Shown here: positions 43,185 to 50,369 of the stretch, one piece after another
Numbering within the stretch: the stretch's first letter is position 1
How the letters are laid out: every line of letters starts with the position of its first letter
Assembly: GCA_041494885.1 (NCBI GenBank)
Contig: JBGQBO010000020.1
Span: 1 to 64,000, forward strand
Length of the DNA: 64,000 nt
Source: JAIQFV01 sp041494885
Lineage (GTDB): Bacteria; Acidobacteriota; Terriglobia; JAIQFV01
Direction of reading: 5' to 3'
Translations under genes and position numbers: made by a program
The notes under the pieces: model-generated
Told to the model about the DNA's origin: nothing
What the model saw: the letters and a program-made list of their open reading frames with translations, nothing else
The model's database searches: none

Positions 43185-43345
43185 GGTTGTTGAGTTACAG
43201 GTGATAGGCAATAGGTCATAGGGGATAAGGGGAACAAGTTCAAAGTCATTCGAAGGAAGGAGGTGTCGGGTGCCGGGTGTCAGAGGAGATAGGTTATAGG
43301 GAATGGGAGATAGGTGATAGCAAGAGCGGGGATGGTCCCTCATGG
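43185..43345. repeat. Degenerate ATAGGTGATAGG-type tract
   Basis: Short variants of GATAGG and TAGGTNATAGG recur about ten times, interrupted by GTTCAAAG-type and GGGTGCC pieces. No gene is visible. The tract overlaps the left part of repeat copy C. Confidence 0.5.
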
Positions 43346-43405
43346 GCCATGAGACCGCAGGACTCCCGATCGCAGACATGTAAAGAACACATGTCTGCGG
43401 CACCC
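43268..43405. repeat. Palindromic repeat, copy C
   Basis: The right end has the perfect 10-bp hairpin GCAGACATGT-aaagaac-ACATGTCTGC (43372-43398) followed by GGCACCC. Compared with copy A the tenth stem pair changed from C-G to T-A on both sides, so pairing is kept. A possible left end is GGGTGCCG at 43268. Confidence 0.68.
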
Positions 43406-43520
43406 GCATGAAACAAATCAATTCGGGGCAGCCCAGAATGGCGTGGGATGATTTGCCGGGACAGAGTGCATAGTTGTGCGAGGTGTCGCCCTAATCTTCG
43501 GCAGCGGACCGAGTGGCTCG

Positions 43521-45200
43521 TTAAGCGATGGAGTCCTGGCAACCGTCTTGAAGCGAAATCGCTGTCGTTGTCTTATCGATTCGAAGTTTATCGATTTCAG
43601 AGTCCAGTTGGACCACCAGGTTCTTTGTATAGCGTATAAAGTGATGGCCGGAGATCAGCATCGCAAATCCCAGGCTAAACTTCGGCGGATCGAAAAGCCA
43701 GCGAACCAGGAGTTGCAACAGAAACTTCCAGTACGCTTTCCGATAGGAGGAGAGGATGCCTTGGTGGACGATCGAGCGAACAATGATTCCAAGCGAGACC
43801 AGGACCGGAATCTTCGGGGGTTTCTGCGGCTTGCGGGTTTTCCACTGCAGGAGCGAACGATAAGACCGATTGTAAAATGCAGAGGGGGAGTATAGAGAAA
43901 CGAGAATCTTGCGGTAACCCTCCAGCAGCACAGGCAACGGGAGGAGCGTTTTAAAATTGGGTGGATCGAAGTTGCTGGTCGCGGTGCTTTCCATGAGCAA
44001 TCGGCCTTCTTTCAGCATGCGATCAAAAAGTGGAGTCGTGGGAGGGGCCTGCAAAAACCCGGCCATGGCCCAAGGGATGGCGGCGCGCTCAATGAAGTCT
44101 CTTTGCTGCTCGAAGATATCCGCGGTATCAGAATCGAAGCCGATGATGAAACCTGCCGTCACCCAAAGACCTTCGCTCTGGATGAAGCGAATGCTCTCCA
44201 GAGGATCCCGTCGCAGGTTTTGAAACTTCTTGGCTTCCGTCAGGGACTCCGGGGAAGGACTTTCGATCCCGATGAAGACATAGAAAAAGTTTGCATCCAC
44301 CATGGCTTCAATCAATTCGGGCCTCTGAGCGAGATCAATCGATGCCTCAGTGTAAAGCAAAAGCGGATATCCTCGAGATTTCTGCCACTCTCCCAGCTTG
44401 AGGGCCAGTTCGAGCGCCAGTTTGTGATTTCCGATAAAATTGTCGTCGACGATAAAGACCTGGTCGCGCCATCCGAGTTCAAACAATGCATCGAGCTCTG
44501 CCAGCAACTGGCTGGGGGGCTTGGTTCGGGGCTTCCTTCCGTAAATGGTGATGATGTCGCAGAATTCGCATTGGAAGGGACAGCCGCGGGAGAATTGCAC
44601 TGCCATGGAGGCATATTTATCGATTTTGAGCAGATTAAATCGTGGGAGTGGCGTTTTGCTGATATCCGGCTTGTCCTTGATATCGTAGAGCCGTTTGGCG
44701 GAGCCGCGCTCAACATCGGCGGCAATCTCCTGGAAAACCTCGTCGGGCTCGCCGACGACGACATGGTCCGCCAGCGAAAGCAGGAGTTCCGGTTCACTGC
44801 TTGCAAAGGGACCCCCAATCATTGTCCGCCTGCCTAGGGCCCGGGCCCTGAGAAGGGTTTCGCGAATGTCATCCTTTTGGACGCGCATTCCGCTCACCAT
44901 GACGAGATCGGCCCAAAGGATGTCCGTATCGAGCAGGTCCTCAAAGCTTCGGTCGATCAGCTTGAGTGTCCAGTTCTTCGGACAGAGTGCCCCTATGGTG
45001 AGTAATCCAAGCGGCGGCTGGTCGGTCTTTATAGGAACAAGATCCATTATTCCATCAAAGCTCCAGAAGGAGGACGGAAAGCGCGGCCAAACCATAAGAA
45101 CCTTGAGCGCCGAGCCGAGAGGTGGGAAGTCTTGTGGCTCGCTTGGAGCATCGGCGGCCTCAGGTGTGGATCCCTTCTGAAAATCAGCCAACTGGGACAT
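43521..45200 (-). CDS. B12-binding-domain radical SAM protein (DUF4070 type)
   Basis: The 559-residue protein has an N-terminal cobalamin-binding-like domain (about 30-165; VLMVWPRFPSSFWSF, PPLGLLTIGALCP, GGPFASSEPE). The radical SAM core follows with QFSRGCPFQCEFCDIITIYGRKPRTK, where the three Cys bind the cluster. A DUF4070-like C-terminal part includes PPTTPLFDRMLKEGRL. Relatives include hopanoid methylase HpnP and other methyl- or ring-forming lipid enzymes; no hopanoid genes are nearby, so I do not assign HpnP. The start at 45200 follows GGAGAGGAC; an ATG at 45314 is in frame without such a site. Flanked by repeats on both sides. Confidence 0.85.
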   Translation of the reverse strand: MSQLADFQKGSTPEAADAPSEPQDFPPLGSALKVLMVWPRFPSSFWSFDGIMDLVPIKTDQPPLGLLTIGALCPKNWTLKLIDRSFEDLLDTDILWADLVMVSGMRVQKDDIRETLLRARALGRRTMIGGPFASSEPELLLSLADHVVVGEPDEVFQEIAADVERGSAKRLYDIKDKPDISKTPLPRFNLLKIDKYASMAVQFSRGCPFQCEFCDIITIYGRKPRTKPPSQLLAELDALFELGWRDQVFIVDDNFIGNHKLALELALKLGEWQKSRGYPLLLYTEASIDLAQRPELIEAMVDANFFYVFIGIESPSPESLTEAKKFQNLRRDPLESIRFIQSEGLWVTAGFIIGFDSDTADIFEQQRDFIERAAIPWAMAGFLQAPPTTPLFDRMLKEGRLLMESTATSNFDPPNFKTLLPLPVLLEGYRKILVSLYSPSAFYNRSYRSLLQWKTRKPQKPPKIPVLVSLGIIVRSIVHQGILSSYRKAYWKFLLQLLVRWLFDPPKFSLGFAMLISGHHFIRYTKNLVVQLDSEIDKLRIDKTTTAISLQDGCQDSIA

Positions 45201-45760
45201 GAAGTCCTCTCCGCGCGAATCCATTGGACCCGCGTCATAAACATTGCTCTGGGGTCCGCTGCGCACGGTCGAATGACCAATATTCCCGGCCGGGTTATAC
45301 TCCAATTCCGGCACGGTTCAAGCCGGTTGTCATTTCAATGACCTGTGAAACCTGACCGTGTAGGCGTGAAAAACTCTTAGGGAGTTATTCTCCGACGTAC
45401 AAGATAGCTACAGTGGATACAGGACCGCTAGGCAGATGCATTTCTTATGGCGAGCGGTGAGGTCTGTTTCCCGCGCAACCCCAGGACGGGCTTGCCTCCA
45501 GGAATCACGCGCTCACCCTTCAGTCGTATGCGAACGCTCCCTTCGCACGCTGACCCCTGATAGGCGGCCAGCTCACTCTTGCCCACTCGTCATTGGTAAA
45601 AGGGTCAAGGTAACGGTGCACCTCGCCGGTCACCGAATCCTCATCAATGCCAGACCCGTGAAGGAAGGATACGAAGACAAAGATATTCTAACACAGCTTG
45701 GAGTCAGAGTTCCACGGATAGGAAAAGCGGGGACGGTATCTTCCGGGCCGCGAGACGGCG
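45201..45760. other. Gap upstream of the B12 radical SAM gene
   Basis: No gene is assigned. A plus-strand frame at 45436-45810 is open for 124 codons, and its middle part (about 45590-45720) is somewhat protein-like, but there is no recognisable family or ribosome-binding site. Confidence 0.3.
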
Positions 45761-45793
45761 CGGCTCTCGATCGCAAACATGCCTGCGGCACCC
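45761..45793. repeat. Palindromic repeat, copy D (remnant)
   Basis: CTCTCGATCGCAAACATGCCTGCGGCACCC matches the right end of copies A-C with the inner half of the hairpin deleted. No left end was found. Confidence 0.55.
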
Positions 45794-45801
45794 GGGAGAG
45801 T

Positions 45802-45900
45802 AGGTTTTAGGTAATAGGGGTTAGGGAATGGTCAGTTCAAAGTCCAAGGTCCAAAGTCCAAAATTGAAAAACCGAAATCCAAGTTCAGTGCGCCACGGCG
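45802..45900 (+). repeat. Direct repeat flanking the ORF6N gene, copy 1
   Basis: The stretch begins with AGGTAATAGG-type sequence, runs through GTTCAAAG heptamers, and ends in a 30-bp block (45871-45900) that differs at only two positions from 46751-46780. The two blocks lie about 880 bases apart on either side of the ORF6N gene. Confidence 0.65.
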
Positions 45901-45953
45901 GCGAGGGGTTCAAAGTTCAAAGGCGAAGAACCAAAGTCCCAAGCCTGTGACCG

Positions 45954-46487
45954 TTATGAATCTCCTGCACGAAAACCAATCCGGCGCCGCTTGGGTGAGG
46001 GAGGCGCCATGAGCTGGCGGATGGCGTCGAAAACCACCTTGAATTGGGCGTCATGATGAAGAAGCTTTCTTTCCAAGTCTGTCAACTTCTGTGCCAATTC
46101 TTTGTGAGCAGCCAGCAAAGCGCGCAATCGGACAAGAGCACGGACAACATGGACGCTGGCCTGAACCGCAATGACGCTATTCAGCACGCTGGCGATCATG
46201 ATGGCACCGTGCTCGGTGAATACGAACGGGGGTTTTCTTCGTCCGCCCCGTCCTGCCTTTGATGTTGCAAATTGCGACATCAAAACTTGAAACTCTGCCC
46301 GGGTTAGTTGGAACATGAAGTCTCTTGGAAATCGCTCCCGGTTCCTTTTGATTTGCTCATTTAACCGGGCCGTTGAGACGCCGTAGATCCTGGCAAGGTC
46401 TGCATCCAACATGACTCTCTGTCCGTGGATCCAGTAGATCATTTTCTCAATCTGCTCAATGGGAATAAGGGATTGAGTGCCAATCAT
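45954..46487 (-). CDS. ORF6N domain protein
   Basis: The 177-residue protein shows the ORF6N DNA-binding domain: VMLDADLARIYGVSTARLNEQIKRNRERFPRDFMFQLTRAEF, then MSQFATSKAGRGGRRKPPFVFTEHGAIMIASVLNS. A Leu/Arg helix follows, ending in KVVFDAIRQLM. The family is common on phages and mobile elements and in free-standing genes of unknown role. The start at 46487 has AAAGGAG six bases upstream. A longer frame reaches 46619 and carries a second MSQNAISK sequence that mirrors MSQFATSK. Direct repeats on both sides suggest a movable cassette. Confidence 0.86.
   Translation of the reverse strand: MIGTQSLIPIEQIEKMIYWIHGQRVMLDADLARIYGVSTARLNEQIKRNRERFPRDFMFQLTRAEFQVLMSQFATSKAGRGGRRKPPFVFTEHGAIMIASVLNSVIAVQASVHVVRALVRLRALLAAHKELAQKLTDLERKLLHHDAQFKVVFDAIRQLMAPPSPKRRRIGFRAGDS
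46258..46284. repeat. 27-bp imperfect palindrome inside the ORF6N gene
   Basis: TTTGATGTTGC-aaatt-GCGACATCAAA; the arms differ at one position. It codes for the conserved MSQFATSK stretch. Confidence 0.6.
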
Positions 46488-46497
46488 TAGGAGCTCC

Positions 46498-46524
46498 TTT
46501 GATATCGCATTTTGCGACATCAAA
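46498..46524. promoter_or_regulatory. Second copy of the palindrome, next to the ORF6N ribosome-binding site
   Basis: TTTGATATCGC-atttt-GCGACATCAAA; same right arm and layout as 46258-46284, exactly 240 bases away. In the message its 3' end runs into AAAGGAG, the ribosome-binding site of the ORF6N gene, so folding or protein binding here could limit translation. Confidence 0.55.
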
Positions 46525-46682
46525 CCGTGTATGAGTAGTGACACGCCCGTTGGTTCATTTGCGTAGGCGTCCTCTAAGTCTTTCAAGTACTCAATGAGGG
46601 TTGCAGGGGGGTGGTTCACTGCCCAACTTCAAAACATCGAGAGTGAGTATACACTCGTCATAGTTCCCAGGGAAGAAGAAGA

Positions 46683-46780
46683 AAGGTTATAGGTTTGGGG
46701 GATAGGTGACAGGAAAAAGCAGTTTAAAGTTCAAAGTCAAAATTCGAGAAACCGAAATCCAAGTTCAATGTGCCACGGCG
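46683..46780 (+). repeat. Direct repeat flanking the ORF6N gene, copy 2
   Basis: Same order of parts as 45802-45900: ATAGGTGACAGG-type repeats, GTTCAAAG heptamers and the 30-bp block (46751-46780). The remainder of 46525-46844 shows no gene. Confidence 0.65.
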
Positions 46781-46844
46781 CATGTGCCATCCGGCAAAGC
46801 GGTCAAGGGTTCAATGCCACAAATACAAATGCGGGACTGGGTCG

Positions 46845-47819
46845 TCAACTGCTTCGGTCCGAAGGGGCATAGTATCCCCGCCGCGCCCTGACGTGCAGGT
46901 TCTTCTGCTCGGCCGCAATCCGGATGGAGCGGAACTTTCCATCGCGCACACCATTCGAGGAGGTGTAAGCGAGGTTGTACTGGCTGCGCAGTTCGCGGCC
47001 AATGTCTTCGAATGATTGTGAGAGGTCCTGGGCCTTAAAGGGAAAGAAAGCGCGCCCGCCGGATTGGTCTGACAGCTCCTTGAGGATCTTGTCGTATTTA
47101 CGTGAATTATCTTTGATGGACAAGGCGAAGCCGCTGGCGTTGGTGCTGATGGTATAGACAGAGGCTTCCGCGCGTTGCGCCATTTCGACGACCTCGTTGA
47201 GGGATTGAACCTTGCTCTGATTGTCATCCCCATCCGTAATCACGATGATCACTTTCCGGTAATTGCCCTTCTGGGTCAGCAGTTTTTCCTGGCAGGTGCG
47301 GTAAATGGCGTCATAAAGCGCCGTCCCGCCGCCCGCGCGGATCTTGCGGATGCCCCTCGAAAGGAGATCAATATCGTCGGTGAAATCCTGCACCAGCTCC
47401 ACCCCTGAATCGAAAGTCACCAGCAGGGCTTCATCGCGCCCTTTACGGAGGATCGATTGCAGGAATTCGATGGCGGCCTCCTGCTCGAATTTCAACTTGC
47501 CGGTGATGGAGGCGCTCGCATCCACCAGCAGCGCAATCTTCAGCGGGAGATCGGTCTCACTTCGGAAGATCAGGATGTTCTGGGGCTTGTCGTCCTCATA
47601 GACCTTGAAATCGTCTTGCTTCAGGTTGGTGACGTAATGGTTCTTCCGGTCGGTGACCGTAAACAAAACCGAGACATAATCGACCGGTATTTTAATCACC
47701 GTCGAAGGCTGATCTTTTCCCTGAGGTGGCTGTGCCGCGGGGGTCCCGAGGTGAATCAGCACACAAGCCAACCCCCCCAAAACCACTCCCGATAGGATTC
47801 CTGTTTGCCTTCTCATCAT
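46845..47819 (-). CDS. VWFA-related exported protein, third paralogue
   Basis: The 324-residue protein has a signal peptide (SGVVLGGLACVLIHLGTPAAA-like) and then VDYVSVLFTVTDRKNHYVTNLKQDDFKVYEDDKPQNI, the family opening. A VWA domain with intact DASAS and ITDGDDNQSK follows, and the C-terminal RSQYNLAYTSSNGVRDGKFRSIRIAAEQKNLHVRARRGYYAP. It is closer to the 30583 protein than to the 29267 one by the length of the opening and its intact metal site. It is the last gene of the ileS-lspA-lgt-rluD run on the minus strand. Confidence 0.86.
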   Translation of the reverse strand: MMRRQTGILSGVVLGGLACVLIHLGTPAAQPPQGKDQPSTVIKIPVDYVSVLFTVTDRKNHYVTNLKQDDFKVYEDDKPQNILIFRSETDLPLKIALLVDASASITGKLKFEQEAAIEFLQSILRKGRDEALLVTFDSGVELVQDFTDDIDLLSRGIRKIRAGGGTALYDAIYRTCQEKLLTQKGNYRKVIIVITDGDDNQSKVQSLNEVVEMAQRAEASVYTISTNASGFALSIKDNSRKYDKILKELSDQSGGRAFFPFKAQDLSQSFEDIGRELRSQYNLAYTSSNGVRDGKFRSIRIAAEQKNLHVRARRGYYAPSDRSS

Positions 47820-47894
47820 GTGTCCCGGTGTTCCCTTCCTGCAAATTTCGTGTTTGAAGTATCCGCCGATTATAGTCGTCCTAAAATTAGCCTG

Positions 47895-48869
47895 TCAACA
47901 AACAGAGGAGACCGGTGCAGTACTCTTTTCACAGGCAGCCAGAAAATCGGCCAGGGGCGGGGGCAAGGGCGAATCGAAAATCATGCGTCGCCGGTCCACG
48001 GGGTGCTCGAAACCCAGGTGGGCCGCGTGGAGAAAATGGCGTTCGAGGGTAGGCAAGGGTTTGGGCTGACCGGGCCACCAGATTTTTTCCGGCGCGCCAT
48101 AAGTCCGGTCGCCGACCACCGGATGTCCGATGGCAGAAAGATGGGCCCGGATCTGGTGTGTTCGGCCGGTTTTGATTTCCACATCAAGCAGCGAATATTT
48201 CTCGAACTCACGGATCACGCGATAACGCGTCAACGCTTCCCGGCCCTCCCGCCGGCGAGTCGTCATCCGGGTGCGATGCACGCGGTCGCGGGCGATGGGC
48301 AAGACGATTTCTCCCGACCGCCGGGGAAGCCGCCCGTGCACCAGGGCGATGTACTTCTTTTCGACCCTTCGAGTCCGGAATTGCTCGGAGAGGGCGGCAT
48401 GCGCGGCATCATTCCGTGCCACCACCATCAGACCCGAAGTGAGCTTGTCCAGGCGATGGACAATGCCGGGGCGGTTGTCGTCCGGGGAGTGACTCAGCGA
48501 TCGAAGATGGTAGCGCAGCGCATTCACCAGGGTTCCGGATCGGACCCCGGCACCCACGTGGACCACCATCCCCGCCGGCTTTTCGACCACCGCCAGCGAC
48601 GCGTCCTCATAAAGAATTGTCAGCGGCAAATTCTCAGGCATCGATTCCTCGCCGGCTTTCCTGAGTTCCGCGCGAAAGGAGATGCGGTCTCCCGTTTTCA
48701 GGGTCAGGGACGGCCTCGCCACAGCCCCATTCACCGAGGCGCCACCGGCATCAATGGTCTCCTTGACCTTGGTGCGGGACAGGTGGGGAAGCTGCAGGGA
48801 CAGGAATTTATCGAGCCGTTGTCCTGCGGCTGCCTCATCCACGTGATACTGAAACATGAGATCGGGCAT
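47895..48869 (-). CDS. rluD: RluD-type 23S rRNA pseudouridine synthase
   Basis: The 324-residue enzyme has an S4 RNA-binding domain (about 5-75, GQRLDKFLSLQLPHLSRTKVKETIDAGGASVNG). The RluA/RluD catalytic domain follows with the active-site stretch GIVHRLDKLTSGLMVVARND and its catalytic Asp, then TGRTHQIRAHLSAIGHPVVGDRTYG. It modifies uridines in helix 69 of 23S rRNA if a true RluD. The start at 48869 lies 35 bases inside the end of lgt, so the two are translationally coupled. Longer frames upstream are shadows of lgt. Confidence 0.92.
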   Translation of the reverse strand: MPDLMFQYHVDEAAAGQRLDKFLSLQLPHLSRTKVKETIDAGGASVNGAVARPSLTLKTGDRISFRAELRKAGEESMPENLPLTILYEDASLAVVEKPAGMVVHVGAGVRSGTLVNALRYHLRSLSHSPDDNRPGIVHRLDKLTSGLMVVARNDAAHAALSEQFRTRRVEKKYIALVHGRLPRRSGEIVLPIARDRVHRTRMTTRRREGREALTRYRVIREFEKYSLLDVEIKTGRTHQIRAHLSAIGHPVVGDRTYGAPEKIWWPGQPKPLPTLERHFLHAAHLGFEHPVDRRRMIFDSPLPPPLADFLAACEKSTAPVSSVC

Positions 48870-49647
48870 AGACCTTCTTGTGCTGGGAGAAGTAAAGCAG
48901 CAGAGCGGCGAGGATGCAAAGAATGGCAATGAATTGCGCCGTGGAGATGGCTCCACCCCACAGCAGGCCCGCTTCCTCGTGGGCCCTGAAGAACTCCACC
49001 ACGAAACGCCACACGGAATAGCAGAGCAGATAGAGGGAAAATATCTGGCCATCGAATTTCTTGTGCCGGAAACACCACCACAGAAATAAGAAGATGCAAA
49101 CATTGACGGCGGCTTCATAAAGCTGAGTCGGATGCAGGGGGATGTTCAAGGGGACTCCCACCACCTCGTGGCTATACGAGTTCGTGAAAGTCACCGCCCA
49201 GGGGAGATGCGTCGGTTTGCCCCAGCAGCAGCCGGCACTAAAACACCCGAGGCGGCCGATGGCATGACCCAGCACGATTCCCGGAGCAAATGCATCAGTG
49301 ACCGGCAGAACGCGCATTCGTTGCTTGACCAGGTAGAGCAGTGCGGCCGCCACCGCCAGCAGAAATCCCCCATAGAACACCCCTCCCGCATGGAGAAAGG
49401 CGAGGGAAAAAATCTCCCCGGGATGCGAGGTGTAATAGGACCAATCCTCCACGATCAAAAATGCCTTGGCTCCAATGAGCGCGGAAAAGGCGATCAGTAG
49501 ACCGAGGTCAATAATCTTGTTTTTGTCGAGCCCTTCCTTCGCACCGAAGCGGGAGGCGGTATACAGACCCACGATGAACGCGACGGAGAGAAGAAACCCG
49601 TACGTGTGAATCGTGAGGCCGCCAATCTTCAAAAGAATCGGAAACAT
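48835..49647 (-). CDS. lgt: Prolipoprotein diacylglyceryl transferase
   Basis: Lgt adds the diacylglyceryl group to the lipobox cysteine of prolipoproteins in the inner membrane. The 270-residue protein has about seven membrane spans, the conserved HAGGVFYGG and the signature HAIGRLGCFSAGCCWGKP with its arginine and glycine. LHPTQLYEA follows. lspA, the next enzyme in lipoprotein maturation, lies just upstream on the same strand after 203 bases, and rluD overlaps the end. Confidence 0.95.
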   Translation of the reverse strand: MFPILLKIGGLTIHTYGFLLSVAFIVGLYTASRFGAKEGLDKNKIIDLGLLIAFSALIGAKAFLIVEDWSYYTSHPGEIFSLAFLHAGGVFYGGFLLAVAAALLYLVKQRMRVLPVTDAFAPGIVLGHAIGRLGCFSAGCCWGKPTHLPWAVTFTNSYSHEVVGVPLNIPLHPTQLYEAAVNVCIFLFLWWCFRHKKFDGQIFSLYLLCYSVWRFVVEFFRAHEEAGLLWGGAISTAQFIAILCILAALLLYFSQHKKVYARSHVSVSRG

Positions 49648-49850
49648 GACCTGGCTTTCGACAGGGCTCAATCATCGCCTGTCTTGTTGGATAGATTCAA
49701 TGAAGCGCGTTTGAGTTGGCTCAGCGATGGGGCGATCTCCCTTGGCGTGACCGTAACCCATCCGCTTCTTCCCTGCAGGTCCTTCAAATTACTGCGTGAT
49801 GAGAGGTTTCCCATCCGCAAAATGGAAATGCACCCTTCAGAGCACGGCGA

Positions 49851-50369
49851 TCAGGAGTGGTGAGCCTGCCGTTCCAGTTCACGCGATCTTTCCTCGCTCT
49901 CGTGCTTATCAAATAAGAACAGTGCAATGGCCAACCCCACCACGCCGACGCTGATGGCACTGTCGGCGACGTTGAAAACCGGCCAATGGTGATCGTGGAA
50001 GAAGACGTCGATAAAATCGGTCACCTGGCCGGAAAAAACCCGGTCCCATAAGTTTCCAGCAGCCCCGCCGAGGATCAACGCAAAGGATGTCTGCAACCCC
50101 GCTTTCTCGGCCGGATAGCGCCATGCCAGAGTGGCGACCACCCCAATGGCCACCAGTGAAAGTCCGATCAGGATCCAGCTTTGAAGCGGCGAAGGGTTGA
50201 GCCCGAACAGTCCAAAGGCAATTCCTGGATTTTGGCTGTGAGTCAGATGGATGAAATTTCGGATAATCGGAATCGATTCGCCCAGGGAGATGTGTTCGAC
50301 CACCCGGACTTTCGACCAGCGGTCAAACAGGAAGACCAGGAGCGAAACCAAGAGGTAAAGAAACCGCAT
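49851..50369 (-). CDS. lspA: Lipoprotein signal peptidase
   Basis: LspA cuts the signal peptide from diacylated prolipoproteins. The 172-residue protein has four membrane spans. The two catalytic aspartates are in GGAAGNLWDRVFSGQVTDFIDV and FNVADSAISVGV. Its ATG (50369-50367) shares one base with the ileS stop (TGATG), so the two are translationally coupled. The charged C-terminal tail (KHESEERSRELERQAHHS) is longer than usual. The ileS-lspA order is common in bacteria. Confidence 0.95.
   Translation of the reverse strand: MRFLYLLVSLLVFLFDRWSKVRVVEHISLGESIPIIRNFIHLTHSQNPGIAFGLFGLNPSPLQSWILIGLSLVAIGVVATLAWRYPAEKAGLQTSFALILGGAAGNLWDRVFSGQVTDFIDVFFHDHHWPVFNVADSAISVGVVGLAIALFLFDKHESEERSRELERQAHHS

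Noticed and set aside
43521..45200. Naming the B12 radical SAM gene hpnP
   Set aside because: The DUF4070 group is broad and no hopanoid genes are near; the name would overstate the evidence.
31878..45793. Repeat copies considered as a CRISPR array
   Set aside because: Copies are kilobases apart, palindromic and without regular spacers.
45436..45810. 124-codon plus frame
   Set aside because: It runs into repeat copy D at its end and lacks a start signal; only the middle looks protein-like.
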